NCBI RefSeq assembly: GCF_021026195.1
Contig: NZ_JAJNCT010000014.1
Coordinates: forward strand, 82,806-146,805
Direction of reading: 5' to 3'
DNA from: Comamonas koreensis
GTDB lineage: Bacteria > Pseudomonadota > Gammaproteobacteria > Burkholderiales > Burkholderiaceae_C
DNA length: 64,000 nucleotides
Numbering within the stretch: the first letter of the stretch is position 1; each line of letters opens with the position of its first letter. A model generated the notes under the pieces. That model ran no database searches, was not told where the DNA came from, and saw only the letters and a program-made list of their open reading frames with translations. Position numbers and translations under genes: made by a program. This document shows positions 7,583-16,447 of this stretch, one piece after another.

Positions 7583-9000
7583 TGTGAGCCATAGGGAGTG
7601 AAGCGGCTGGCGTTTTCATCGACAACCAGCCCCTTGCCCACATACGGAAAAGCCCGCTGCGGGCACTGCGTGCGCTCGCAAACCTTGCAGCCCATGCCGA
7701 TGGGGGTGGCAGCTTCCGGGTCTTCCAGCGCGATGCCCTTGGCATAGACCAGCTGCGGGGCATGGCGCAGGTCGCAGCCCAGGCCGATGGAAAAGGTTTT
7801 GCGGGGGGCGCCATAGCCGCGCTGCCCGCCGGAAACGCTGCGGGCGATCCACAGATAGCGCCGGCCATCGGGCATGGCCGCCAGCTGCGCGAGTACCTGG
7901 CCGGGCTGGCCAAAGGCCTCGTAGACATTCCACAGCGGGCAGGTGCCACCGGTGCGGCTGAAATGGAAATGCGTGGCCGACTGGCGCTTGGAGATATTGC
8001 CGGCCCGGTCCACGCGCACAAAGAAAAAGGGCACGCCGGGGTTGTCCGGTCGCTGCAAGGTGCTGAGCCGGTGGCAGACGGTTTCAAAGCCGACGGCAAA
8101 GCGCTGGCCCAGCAGGTCGATGTCGTAGCGCAGCGCCTGGGCCGCCTGCAAGAACGGGCCATAGGGCAGCAGCAGCGCGCCGGCAAAGTAGTTGGCCAGA
8201 CCCAGGCGCGCCAGCCGCTGCGCGGCAGGGTCGCCGGCCAGCGCGGGCACGCGGATGAGGCTGTCGAGTTGGGGGCCGATCTCCAGCAGCGCCAGCTGCG
8301 TGGCCAGCTGAAAGGCCTGCTGGGCCGGCGCCAGCGTGGGTGACAGCTGCAGCAGGCGCGAGGCCGGGTCAAACTGGCGCTTGCTGGCACCTGCGCTTTG
8401 CACCTGCTGCACCTGGACCTGGTGCTCGCGCTCCAGGCGCTGCACGAGCCAGTCCACCAAGGGGCCGCCCTGGGCCTGGGCCTGCATCGCCAGGTCTTCG
8501 GCCGCGCGGTCCACCGCGTCGAAATAGTTCTGGTGCGAAAAAAAGAAATCGCGCACCACCTCGAACGGCATGGCGGTCGGCCCCTTGGCATGGGCACGCT
8601 CATCGCTGCGGTCGTCACCCAGCTGCAGCGACAGCGCTTCGAGCCGCTCCATCGTGTCCAGATGGCGGCGGTACAGCGCCACCACCGCCGCGCCCAGCGC
8701 CGGCATTTGCGCGGCCACCTCTTGCAGCTCGGGCAGGGCGATGGCCTCGGGCGCATCGGCCAGGGCTTCGCGCAGCCCCGCCACCAGACGTGCTTCCTCG
8801 TCTTCGGAAAACTGCTGGATGTCCACCCCCAGGCTGCGGTGCAGCTTGAGCAGCACCGACACCGTCAAGGGCCGCTGGTTTTGTTCCAGCTGGTTCAGGT
8901 AGCTGGGCGACAGGCCCAGCGTATGGGCCAGCGCGATCTGCGACAGGTTGCGCTCGGCCCGCAGCTTGCGCAGCTTCACGCCCATGAAGGTTTTTTTCAT
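7579..9000 (-). CDS. ScfR/RamB/PrpR-type short-chain acyl regulator (XRE family)
   Basis: Transcriptional regulator of about 473 residues. An N-terminal XRE helix-turn-helix (about residues 8-62, LRKLRAERNLSQIALAHTLGLS) is followed by a long central region of the IrrE/DUF955-like type and the C-terminal ScfR (formerly DUF2083) domain, which includes a cysteine cluster near the end (CKVCERTQCPQ). Relatives RamB, PrpR and MccR control acetate or propionate metabolism and sense acyl-CoA. It is divergent from the methylcitrate operon, and repeated TTTTGC-type boxes fill the shared promoter. ATG 9000 gives the family's usual length; a longer frame reaches 9102 but crosses the boxes. Confidence 0.88.
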   Translation of the reverse strand: MKKTFMGVKLRKLRAERNLSQIALAHTLGLSPSYLNQLEQNQRPLTVSVLLKLHRSLGVDIQQFSEDEEARLVAGLREALADAPEAIALPELQEVAAQMPALGAAVVALYRRHLDTMERLEALSLQLGDDRSDERAHAKGPTAMPFEVVRDFFFSHQNYFDAVDRAAEDLAMQAQAQGGPLVDWLVQRLEREHQVQVQQVQSAGASKRQFDPASRLLQLSPTLAPAQQAFQLATQLALLEIGPQLDSLIRVPALAGDPAAQRLARLGLANYFAGALLLPYGPFLQAAQALRYDIDLLGQRFAVGFETVCHRLSTLQRPDNPGVPFFFVRVDRAGNISKRQSATHFHFSRTGGTCPLWNVYEAFGQPGQVLAQLAAMPDGRRYLWIARSVSGGQRGYGAPRKTFSIGLGCDLRHAPQLVYAKGIALEDPEAATPIGMGCKVCERTQCPQRAFPYVGKGLVVDENASRFTPYGSH

Positions 9001-9044
9001 AGCCAGGTCTCTTGTTTCATCCGGGGGTACTAACAGCGCCAAGG

Positions 9045-9161
9045 TTTTGCCAATTTTGTGGATTCTATCAATTCGCAAAATTTGCAAAATGGCCATTTTC
9101 ATTCGCAGAAATTCGCCATTTCAGTGCTATCCACGACATGGCATTTTGCGTAAATTGCGAA
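9045..9161. promoter_or_regulatory. Array of ScfR/RamB-like operator boxes
   Basis: Three copies of an 18-base box share the pattern TTTTGC-N6-TTGCGAA: TTTTGCCAATTTTGTGGA at 9045-9062 (weakest right half), TTTTGCAAATTTTGCGAA read on the minus strand at 9072-9089, and TTTTGCGTAAATTGCGAA at 9144-9161. A degenerate fourth copy (TTCGCAGAAATTCGCCA) lies at 9102-9118. The last full box ends two bases before the thioesterase ATG. The TTTGCAAA core resembles the published RamB/PrpR box, which fits control by the divergent gene. Confidence 0.65.
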
Positions 9162-9163
9162 GC

Positions 9164-9562
9164 ATGACAAAACCCATCGGCATTGTTGAGCTGCAGGAAC
9201 TGGTACTGCCGGCGCAGGCCAACCACCACGGCACGCTGTTTGCGGGCCAGGGTCTGCAGTTGATGGCCAAGGCCGCGTTTCTGGCGGCCCGCAGCCTCGC
9301 GCAGCGTGAGGTGGTGATGGCGGCCGTCAGCCGTGTGGACTTTGTGGCACCGGCACCGGTAGGCCATGGCCTGACCCTGCGTGCCTGGGTCAGCCGGGTG
9401 GGGCGCAGCTCGATGACCGTCTGCGTCACCGGCCTGGCGGACCTGCCCGGTACGCCGCCAGAGGAAATTCTCAAAGGTTTGTTTGAAATGGTGGCCGTCG
9501 ATGCCAAAGGCCGGCCAGTCTCTCTTGATTGCGCATATTTGAACCAGGAAACCCCGCTATGA
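9164..9562 (+). CDS. Hotdog-fold acyl-CoA thioesterase-like protein
   Basis: Single hotdog-domain protein of 132 residues resembling short acyl-CoA hydrolases. The [20 protein letters not shown] stretch aligns with the family's N-x-x-G-T-L-F-G-G-x-L-x-x-M-D-x-A-A motif, and SRVDFVAP is the usual beta-strand. In this alignment by eye the catalytic Asp after Met is Ala, so activity may be altered. It is the first gene of the methylcitrate operon and overlaps prpC by four bases (ATGA). This suggests a job in hydrolysing propionyl-CoA or another pathway CoA ester, or in sensing one. Confidence 0.78.
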   Translation: MTKPIGIVELQELVLPAQANHHGTLFAGQGLQLMAKAAFLAARSLAQREVVMAAVSRVDFVAPAPVGHGLTLRAWVSRVGRSSMTVCVTGLADLPGTPPEEILKGLFEMVAVDAKGRPVSLDCAYLNQETPL

Positions 9563-10728
9563 CCACCACGACCACCGAGGCCACCACGCCTTCAGCCTTC
9601 AAACCCAAGAAATCGGTAGCGCTCGCCGGCGTGACGGCGGGCAACACGGCGTTGTGCACCGTGGGGCGCAGCGGCAATGACCTGCACTACCGGGGCTATG
9701 ACATTCTGGACATGGCCCAGGTCTGCGAGTTTGAGGAAATTGCCCACCTGCTGGTACACGGCAAGCTGCCCAACCGGGCAGAAATGCGGGCCTACAAGGA
9801 CAAGCTCAAGGCGCTGCGCGGCCTGCCCGCCAGCGTCAAGCAGGCGCTGGAGCAGCTGCCGGCGGCCAGCCACCCGATGGATGTGATGCGCACGGGCGTA
9901 TCGGTGCTGGGCTGCACCCTGCCCGAGAAGGACGACCACAACCTGCCCGGCGCCCGCGATATTGCCGACCGCCTGATGGCCTCGCTGGGCTCGATGCTGC
10001 TGTACTGGTACCACTTCAGCACCTCGGGCAAATGCATCGATGTGGAGACCGATGACGACTCCATCGGCGCGCATTTTCTGCACCTGCTGCATGGCAAGAA
10101 GCCCAGCGCGCTGTGGGAGCGGGCCATGCACACCTCGCTCAACCTGTATGCCGAGCATGAGTTCAATGCCTCGACCTTCACCGCCCGTGTGGTGGCTGGC
10201 ACCGGCAGCGACATGTATTCGTCGATCACTGGCGCGATAGGCGCGCTGCGCGGCCCCAAGCACGGCGGCGCCAACGAGGTGGCCTTCGAGATCCAGAAGC
10301 GCTACGACAGCGCCGATGCCGCCGAGGCCGATATCCGCCGCCGGGTGGAGAACAAGGAGGTGGTGATCGGCTTTGGCCACCCGGTCTACACCGTTAGCGA
10401 CCCGCGCAATGTGGTCATCAAGGGCGTGGCCAAGGAGCTGTCGCTGGAGGCCGGATCGACCAAGATGTACGACATTGCCGAGCGTCTGGAGACGGTGATG
10501 TGGGAGGTCAAGAAGATGTTCCCCAACCTCGACTGGTTCAGCGCCGTGAGCTACCACATGATGGGCGTGCCGACTGCGATGTTCACGCCGCTGTTTGTGA
10601 TTGCGCGCACCAGCGGCTGGGCGGCGCATGTGATTGAGCAGCGGGTGGACAACAAGATCATCCGCCCCAGCGCGCATTACACGGGGCCGGAAGACCAGGT
10701 GTTCCAGCCCATCGACCAGCGCGGCTGA
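9559..10728 (+). CDS. prpC: 2-methylcitrate synthase
   Basis: Condenses propionyl-CoA with oxaloacetate to 2-methylcitrate, the entry step of the methylcitrate cycle, in the cytoplasm. It is 389 residues, the length of E. coli PrpC. The citrate-synthase catalytic residues are visible: His235 in GPKHGGANE, His274 in GFGHPVY and Asp325 in NLDWFSA. The [15 protein letters not shown] start and the [14 protein letters not shown] segment also fit PrpC rather than citrate synthase GltA. The start overlaps the stop of the thioesterase gene; acnD, prpF and a lyase follow on the same strand. Confidence 0.95.
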   Translation: MTTTTTEATTPSAFKPKKSVALAGVTAGNTALCTVGRSGNDLHYRGYDILDMAQVCEFEEIAHLLVHGKLPNRAEMRAYKDKLKALRGLPASVKQALEQLPAASHPMDVMRTGVSVLGCTLPEKDDHNLPGARDIADRLMASLGSMLLYWYHFSTSGKCIDVETDDDSIGAHFLHLLHGKKPSALWERAMHTSLNLYAEHEFNASTFTARVVAGTGSDMYSSITGAIGALRGPKHGGANEVAFEIQKRYDSADAAEADIRRRVENKEVVIGFGHPVYTVSDPRNVVIKGVAKELSLEAGSTKMYDIAERLETVMWEVKKMFPNLDWFSAVSYHMMGVPTAMFTPLFVIARTSGWAAHVIEQRVDNKIIRPSAHYTGPEDQVFQPIDQRG

Positions 10729-10816
10729 GCGGCTACCGGCCGACTCGACCTTCTCCCGATCCCTATAGAAATAGCGACACCGTGCGGGTGGCCTGCCCGC
10801 CGGTTTGCACTGCCCC

Positions 10817-13456
10817 ATGAACACCGATTACAGACAAGCACTGGCCGGCACCGGCCTGGATTATTTTGATGCGCAGGCGGCGGTCGATGCGCTGGCGCCC
10901 GGCGCCTGGGCCCGCCTGCCGTATACGGCGCGGGTGCATGCCGAAAACCTGGTACGCCGCGCCGACCCGGCCCAGTTGCCAGACTACCTGCGCCAGCTGA
11001 TCGAGCGCAGGCGCGATACCGACTTTCCGTGGTTTCCGGTGCGCGTGGTCTGCCATGACATCCTGGGCCAGACCGCCTTGGTGGACCTGGCGGGCCTGCG
11101 CGATGCGATTGCCCAGGCGGGCGGTGACCCGGCCGCCGTCAACCCTGTTGTGCCTGTGCAGCTGATCGTGGACCATTCGCTGGCCGTGGAATGCGGCGGG
11201 TTTGACCCCCAGGCCTTTGAGAAGAACCGTGCGATCGAAGACCGCAGAAACGAGGACCGCTTCCATTTCATCGAATGGAGCAAGAAGGCCTTTGCGAACG
11301 TGGACGTGATCCCGGCGGGCAACGGCATCATGCACCAGATCAATCTGGAGAAGATGTCGCCGGTGGTCTATGTGCAGGATGGCGTCGCCTTTCCCGACAC
11401 CTGCGTGGGCACGGACAGCCATACACCGCATGTGGATGCGCTGGGCGTGATTGCGGTGGGCGTGGGCGGCCTGGAGGCCGAGAATGTGATGCTGGGCCGG
11501 GCCTCGTGGATGCGGCTGCCCGACATTGTCGGCGTGGCCCTGAGCGGCCGGCCCCAGCCGGGTATTACCGCGACCGACATTGTGCTGGCGCTGACGGAGT
11601 TTTTGCGCCAGCAAAAGGTGGTGGGCGCCTATGTGGAGTTTTATGGCGAGGGCGCGCGCAGCCTCTCGATTGGCGACCGCGCCACCATCGCCAATATGTG
11701 CCCGGAGTATGGCGCCACTGCCGCGCTGTTTGCGGTGGATGAGCAGACCTTGGCCTACCTGCGGCTGACCGGCCGCGATGAAAAGCAGGTGCAGCTGGTC
11801 GAGACCTATGCCAAGACCGCCGGCTTCTGGGCCGACAGCCTGGCCCAGGTGAGCTATGAGCGGGTGCTCCAGTTTGACCTGTCGACCGTGGTGCGCAATA
11901 TGGCCGGCCCCTCCAACCCCCACCGCCGCCTGCCGACCTCACAGCTGGCCGAGCGTGGCATTGCCGGCGCCGAGCCCCTGGCGCTGGCGCGCGCGCAGGT
12001 GGCGCAGGGCCTGCTGCCCGATGGCGCCGTCATCATCGCCGCCATCACCAGCTGCACCAACACCAGCAACCCGCGCAATGTGATGGCCGCGGCGCTGCTG
12101 GCGCGCAATGCCCGGCGCCTGGGCCTGGTGCGCAAGCCCTGGGTGAAGACCTCGCTCGCGCCCGGCTCCAAGGCGGTGGAGTTGTATCTGCAAGAGGCTG
12201 GGCTGCTGGAGGACCTGGAGGCGCTGGGTTTTGGCATCGTCGCCTTTGCCTGCACCACCTGCAATGGCATGAGTGGCGCGCTCGATCCCCGCATCCAGCA
12301 GGAGATCATCGATCGCGACCTGTATGCCACGGCCGTGCTCTCGGGCAACCGCAATTTCGATGGTCGCATCCACCCCTATGCCAAGCAGGCGTTTCTGGCC
12401 TCGCCTCCGCTGGTGGTGGCCTATGCGATGGCGGGCACGGTGCGCTTTGATATCGAGAAGGATGTGCTGGGCATCGTCGATGGCCGGGAGATCCGGCTGC
12501 AAGACCTGTGGCCCAGCGATGCAGAGATCGATGCCGTCGTGGCCCAGGCTGTGAAGCCAGCGCAGTACCGTGCGGTCTACGAGCCCATGTTTGCGCTGCG
12601 GGTGGACGATGGCGAGCAGGCCGAGGCGCAGTATGCCTGGCGCCCCGAGTCCACCTATATCCGCCGGCCGCCGTATTGGGACACCGAAGGTGTGGGCGCG
12701 CTGGCCGCGCATCCGCGCAGCCTGCAGGGCATGCTGCCGCTGGCGCTGCTGCCGGACAACATCACCACCGACCACCTCTCGCCGTCCAACGCCATTCTGG
12801 CCAGCTCGGCGGCCGGGGAGTATCTGGCCAAGATGGGCCTGCCCGAGGAGGACTTCAACTCCTACGCCACCCACCGGGGCGATCACCTGACGGCGATGCG
12901 CGCCACCTTCGCCAACCCTCAGCTTGTCAACGAGATGGCGGTGGTGGATGGCCAGGTGCAGAAGGGCTCGCTGGCCCGCATCGAGCCCGAGGGCCGGGTG
13001 GTGCGCATGTGGGAGGCGATGGAGACCTATCTGGCGCGCCGCCAGCCGCTCATCATCATTGCCGGCGCCGACTATGGCCAGGGCTCCAGCCGCGACTGGG
13101 CCGCCAAGGGCGTGCGCCTGGCCGGGGTGGAGACGGTGGTGGCCGAGGGCTTTGAGCGCATCCACCGCACCAACCTGATCGGCATGGGCGTGCTGCCTTT
13201 GGAGTTCAAGCCCGGCACCACGCGCAAGACGCTGCAACTGGATGGCACGGAGACCTATGATGTGGAAGGTGAACGCACACCGCTGGCCACGCTGAGCCTG
13301 GTGGTCCGGCGCCGCAACGGCCAGACCGACCGGGTGCCGGTGACCTGCCGCCTCGATACCGGCGAGGAGCTGTCTGTCTACGAGGCAGGCGGTGTGCTGC
13401 AGCGCTTTGCGCAGGATTTTCTGGCATCCCGCGCTGCGCAAGCCGCCCCGGTGTGA
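10817..13456 (+). CDS. acnD: Fe/S-dependent 2-methylisocitrate dehydratase AcnD
   Basis: Aconitase-superfamily enzyme of 879 residues that dehydrates 2-methylcitrate, giving trans-2-methylaconitate that PrpF then isomerises. The three [4Fe-4S] ligands are visible: Cys413 in SCTNTSNP, and Cys479 and Cys482 in ACTTCNGMSG. The C-terminal swivel domain begins near the DNITTDHLSPSNAI segment, and the active-site GSSRDW motif is present. Its place between prpC and prpF identifies it as AcnD, the dehydratase that replaces PrpD, rather than AcnA. ATG 10817 is chosen; a slightly longer frame from 10805 has no better start signal. Confidence 0.95.
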   Translation: MNTDYRQALAGTGLDYFDAQAAVDALAPGAWARLPYTARVHAENLVRRADPAQLPDYLRQLIERRRDTDFPWFPVRVVCHDILGQTALVDLAGLRDAIAQAGGDPAAVNPVVPVQLIVDHSLAVECGGFDPQAFEKNRAIEDRRNEDRFHFIEWSKKAFANVDVIPAGNGIMHQINLEKMSPVVYVQDGVAFPDTCVGTDSHTPHVDALGVIAVGVGGLEAENVMLGRASWMRLPDIVGVALSGRPQPGITATDIVLALTEFLRQQKVVGAYVEFYGEGARSLSIGDRATIANMCPEYGATAALFAVDEQTLAYLRLTGRDEKQVQLVETYAKTAGFWADSLAQVSYERVLQFDLSTVVRNMAGPSNPHRRLPTSQLAERGIAGAEPLALARAQVAQGLLPDGAVIIAAITSCTNTSNPRNVMAAALLARNARRLGLVRKPWVKTSLAPGSKAVELYLQEAGLLEDLEALGFGIVAFACTTCNGMSGALDPRIQQEIIDRDLYATAVLSGNRNFDGRIHPYAKQAFLASPPLVVAYAMAGTVRFDIEKDVLGIVDGREIRLQDLWPSDAEIDAVVAQAVKPAQYRAVYEPMFALRVDDGEQAEAQYAWRPESTYIRRPPYWDTEGVGALAAHPRSLQGMLPLALLPDNITTDHLSPSNAILASSAAGEYLAKMGLPEEDFNSYATHRGDHLTAMRATFANPQLVNEMAVVDGQVQKGSLARIEPEGRVVRMWEAMETYLARRQPLIIIAGADYGQGSSRDWAAKGVRLAGVETVVAEGFERIHRTNLIGMGVLPLEFKPGTTRKTLQLDGTETYDVEGERTPLATLSLVVRRRNGQTDRVPVTCRLDTGEELSVYEAGGVLQRFAQDFLASRAAQAAPV

Positions 13457-13482
13457 ATGCCCCCGCTTTTTTCTGAACGACC

Positions 13483-14682
13483 ATGACAACCCTGACCGCC
13501 CATCCTCCCCAGATCAAGATCCCCGCCATCTATATGCGCGGTGGCACCAGCAAGGGGGTGTTCTTCCATGTGCCGGATTTGCCGCTGCCCGCGCAGCAGC
13601 CCGGCGCGGCGCGCGATGCCATCTTGCTGCGCACCCTGGGCAGCCCCGACCCCTATGGCAAGCAGATCGATGGTATGGGCAATGCGTCGTCGAGCACCAG
13701 CAAGGCCGTGCTGCTGGCCAGGAGCACGCAGCCTGACCATGATGTGGACTACCTCTTTGGCCAGGTCGCTATCGACAAGCCCTTTGTGGACTGGACTGGC
13801 AACTGCGGCAACCTGTCGGCCGCCGTCGGCCCCTGCGCGATCGCGATGGGCCTGATCGACCCGGCCCGCATCCCGCAGGACGGCCTGTGCACGGTGCGCA
13901 TCTGGCAGGCCAATATCGGCAAGACCATCATTGCCCAGGTGCCTATCCGTAACGGACAGGTGCAGGAGACCGGCGACTTTGCGCTGGACGGCGTGAGCTT
14001 TCCGGCCGCCGAGGTGCAACTGGCCTTTATCGACCCCGCCGATGAGGGCGAGGACGGCGGCGCGATGTTCCCCACCGGCCAGCTGGTGGACCAGCTCGAT
14101 GTGCCAGGGATAGGCAGCTTTGCCGCCACCTTGATCAATGCGGGCATTCCGACGATCTTTCTGAACGCACAAGACCTGGGCTACAGCGGCCGGGAGCTGC
14201 AGGGCGACATCAATGGCGATGCCCGGGCCTTGGCGCTGCTGGAGGCCATTCGTGCCCATGGTGCGCTGAAGATGGGCCTGATCCAGGACCTGAGCGAGGC
14301 CGCCAGCCGCCAGCACACGCCCAAGCTTGCCTTTGTGGCGCCGCCGGCCAGCTACACGGCATCTAGCGGCAAGGCGGTGGCGGCGCAGGATGTGGACCTG
14401 CTGGTGCGCGCGCTGTCGATGGGCCAGCTGCACCACGCGATGATGGGCACCGCAGCGGTGGCGATTGGCACGGCTGCAGCCGTGCCGGGCACCCTGGTCA
14501 ACCTGGCCGCCGGCGGGGGCGAGCGCAGCGCGGTGCGTTTTGGCCACCCCTCGGGCAGCCTGCGGGTGGGGGCCGAGGCACGTCTGCAGGATGGCCAGTG
14601 GGTGGTGGCCAAGGCGCTGATGAGCCGCAGCGCACGCATTTTGATGGAAGGCGCCGTGCGGGTGCCGGGCGATTGTTTTTGA
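13483..14682 (+). CDS. prpF: 2-methylaconitate cis-trans isomerase
   Basis: Isomerises trans-2-methylaconitate from AcnD to the cis form, which allows hydration to 2-methylisocitrate. The 399-residue protein has the two-lobed diaminopimelate-epimerase-like fold of the PrpF family. The N-terminal MRGGTSKGVFF motif and the NCGNLSAAVGP loop are family signatures. It starts 26 bases after acnD, and the acnD-prpF pairing is diagnostic of this version of the pathway. A second PrpF-family protein encoded at 26863-27981 acts in protocatechuate breakdown instead. Confidence 0.95.
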   Translation: MTTLTAHPPQIKIPAIYMRGGTSKGVFFHVPDLPLPAQQPGAARDAILLRTLGSPDPYGKQIDGMGNASSSTSKAVLLARSTQPDHDVDYLFGQVAIDKPFVDWTGNCGNLSAAVGPCAIAMGLIDPARIPQDGLCTVRIWQANIGKTIIAQVPIRNGQVQETGDFALDGVSFPAAEVQLAFIDPADEGEDGGAMFPTGQLVDQLDVPGIGSFAATLINAGIPTIFLNAQDLGYSGRELQGDINGDARALALLEAIRAHGALKMGLIQDLSEAASRQHTPKLAFVAPPASYTASSGKAVAAQDVDLLVRALSMGQLHHAMMGTAAVAIGTAAAVPGTLVNLAAGGGERSAVRFGHPSGSLRVGAEARLQDGQWVVAKALMSRSARILMEGAVRVPGDCF

Positions 14683-14697
14683 ACAGGGGACTGTGGA

Positions 14698-15558
14698 ATG
14701 GATACCAAGAAACTGCTGAAAGACATGGTGGCGGCACGCCGGGGCGTGCTGGTGCCGGGGGCTTTCAATGCGCTGTCGGCCAAGGTGATCGAGGACCTGG
14801 GCTTTGAGGCCATTTATGTGACCGGGGCGGGCGTGACCAATATGTGGTTTGGCATGCCAGACCAGGGCTTTATGGGGCTGGCCGAGATTGCCGACCACAC
14901 GGCGCGCATCCGCGACACGGTTAGCGTGCCCTTGCTGGTGGATGCCGATACCGGTTTTGGCAATGCGCTCAACGTCTACCACACGGTGCGCACCCTGGAG
15001 CGCGCTGGTGCCGACTGCATCCAGTTGGAGGACCAGGTGGCGCCCAAGCGCTGCGGGCATTTCAACGGCAAGGAGGTGATCTCCACCGAAGAGGCGGTAA
15101 GCAAGATCAAGGCCGCCGTTGATGCCCGGCGCGACCCCAACCTGCTGATCATGGCGCGCACCGATGCGGCGGCCACCCATGGCTTTGAGGCGGCGGTGGA
15201 GCGTGCCCAGCGCTTTGCCGAGGCCGGGGCCGACATTCTGTTTGTCGAGGCTGTCACCACGGCCGAAGAGATCCGGGCACTGCCGACCCGGCTGGCCACC
15301 CCGCAGCTGATGAACATGGTGATTGGTGGTAAGACCCCCATTTTTGATGCCGAGCAGCTGGGCGAACTGGGCTACGGCATCGTGCTCTATGCCAATGCGG
15401 CGCTGCAGGGCGCCGTGGCCGGCATGCAGAACACCTTGACCGTGCTGCGCGACGAGAAGGCGGTGCAGGAGTCCAGCGGCTTGGTGGCGACCTTTGCCGA
15501 GCGCCAGCGCCTGGTGGGCAAGCCCGCCTGGGATGCACTGGAGAAGCGCTTTACCTGA
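14698..15558 (+). CDS. Isocitrate lyase/PEP mutase-family lyase, probable methylisocitrate lyase
   Basis: Cytoplasmic lyase of 286 residues with the TIM-barrel fold of the isocitrate lyase/PEP mutase superfamily. The metal-binding DADTGFGN segment and the catalytic KRCGH loop with Cys119 are present; Cys marks a C-C lyase rather than a phosphomutase. As the last gene of the prp operon it should cleave 2-methylisocitrate to pyruvate and succinate (the PrpB step). The sequence, however, looks closer to 2,3-dimethylmalate lyase and carboxyvinyl-carboxyphosphonate mutase relatives (VPGAFNALSAK, YVTGAGVTN, DQVAPKRCGHF) than to classical PrpB. An oxaloacetate decarboxylase-like role is also possible, so no symbol is given. 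Confidence 0.8.
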   Translation: MDTKKLLKDMVAARRGVLVPGAFNALSAKVIEDLGFEAIYVTGAGVTNMWFGMPDQGFMGLAEIADHTARIRDTVSVPLLVDADTGFGNALNVYHTVRTLERAGADCIQLEDQVAPKRCGHFNGKEVISTEEAVSKIKAAVDARRDPNLLIMARTDAAATHGFEAAVERAQRFAEAGADILFVEAVTTAEEIRALPTRLATPQLMNMVIGGKTPIFDAEQLGELGYGIVLYANAALQGAVAGMQNTLTVLRDEKAVQESSGLVATFAERQRLVGKPAWDALEKRFT

Positions 15559-15687
15559 TCGTCGCCGCTGGTTGCCGCCATGCGGGGGTCATGAAACTGT
15601 CATGGCGCTGAAATTCACCATTTTCAGTGAGGGGCAAGGGCATGGGCTTGCGGAATAATTGCAGCACTTGGAATATGAACGGACCCC

Positions 15688-16377
15688 ATGCCCACCCAGA
15701 TGCTCACCGCCGATCTCGCACTGCCCGCACCCGTACTGGTGGTGGAGGACAATCCGCTGGTGCGCAACCGGCTGCAGGGCCTGCTGCAGCAGCTGGGTTA
15801 CAGCAGCGATGCGCTGGTGATGGCCGGCTCGCTGGCCGAAGCGCGCGCTTACCTGGCGGGCGAGGCGCACACGGTATCGCTGGTGCTGGTCGACCTGGGC
15901 CTGCCCGATGGCAGCGGTGTGGAGCTGATCGAAGAACTGCATGCCCAGGCGCCCAACCTGCCGATGCTGGTGGTATCGGCCTGGAGCACGCAGGAGATGA
16001 TCTGGGCCGCGTTGCGCGCAGGCGCCGTAGGCTATGTGCTCAAGGAGCGCGACGACATGGAGATGGCCATGGCCTTGCGCAGCGTGCTGCGCGGCGGCGC
16101 GCCCATCGACCCCTTTATTGCGCGGCGCATCATTGAGGAGCTGCCGCTGCAAGCCCCGCCTGCCGTGCAGGCGGCGGACGACCCCGGCTTGAGCGCCCGC
16201 GAGCACACCATCTTGCACCTGGTGGTCGAAGGCCTGAGCAACCGCGAGATTGCCGAGCGGCTGTTCCTGTCGCGCTACACGGTGGAATCGCACATCAAGA
16301 ATGTCTACCGCAAGCTGTCGGTGTCCTCGCGCACCCAGGCAGCGCAGGAAGCGCGCCGGCGCCGTCTGGTGGATTGA
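15688..16377 (+). CDS. NarL/FixJ-type response regulator
   Basis: Two-component response regulator of 229 residues. The receiver domain occupies about residues 15-125, with acidic pocket Glu20-Asp21, phosphoacceptor Asp69 in VLVDLGLPDGSG, Ser97 and Lys119. A LuxR-type helix-turn-helix follows at about residues 170-220 (LSAREHTILHLV, LSNREIAERLFLS, VESHIKNVYRKL). Its partner is most likely the soluble histidine kinase encoded at 17292, with one unrelated gene in between. The target genes are unknown; that intervening gene is an obvious candidate. Confidence 0.9.
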   Translation: MPTQMLTADLALPAPVLVVEDNPLVRNRLQGLLQQLGYSSDALVMAGSLAEARAYLAGEAHTVSLVLVDLGLPDGSGVELIEELHAQAPNLPMLVVSAWSTQEMIWAALRAGAVGYVLKERDDMEMAMALRSVLRGGAPIDPFIARRIIEELPLQAPPAVQAADDPGLSAREHTILHLVVEGLSNREIAERLFLSRYTVESHIKNVYRKLSVSSRTQAAQEARRRRLVD

Positions 16378-16447
16378 GCCACGCAGCGCTCAGCCCTTTC
16401 TCGCTTTTCCCGAAATCGCCCACCCATCCGATCTGGAGTGACTGACC

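Noticed and set aside
9592..13489. Long minus-strand frames opposite prpC and acnD
   Set aside because: They are His/Arg/Gln-rich shadows of two genes whose catalytic residues are all visible on the plus strand.
15559..15687. Inverted repeat CTGAAA / TTTCAG after the prp lyase gene
   Set aside because: Arms are only six bases with no T tract, too weak to call a terminator or operator.
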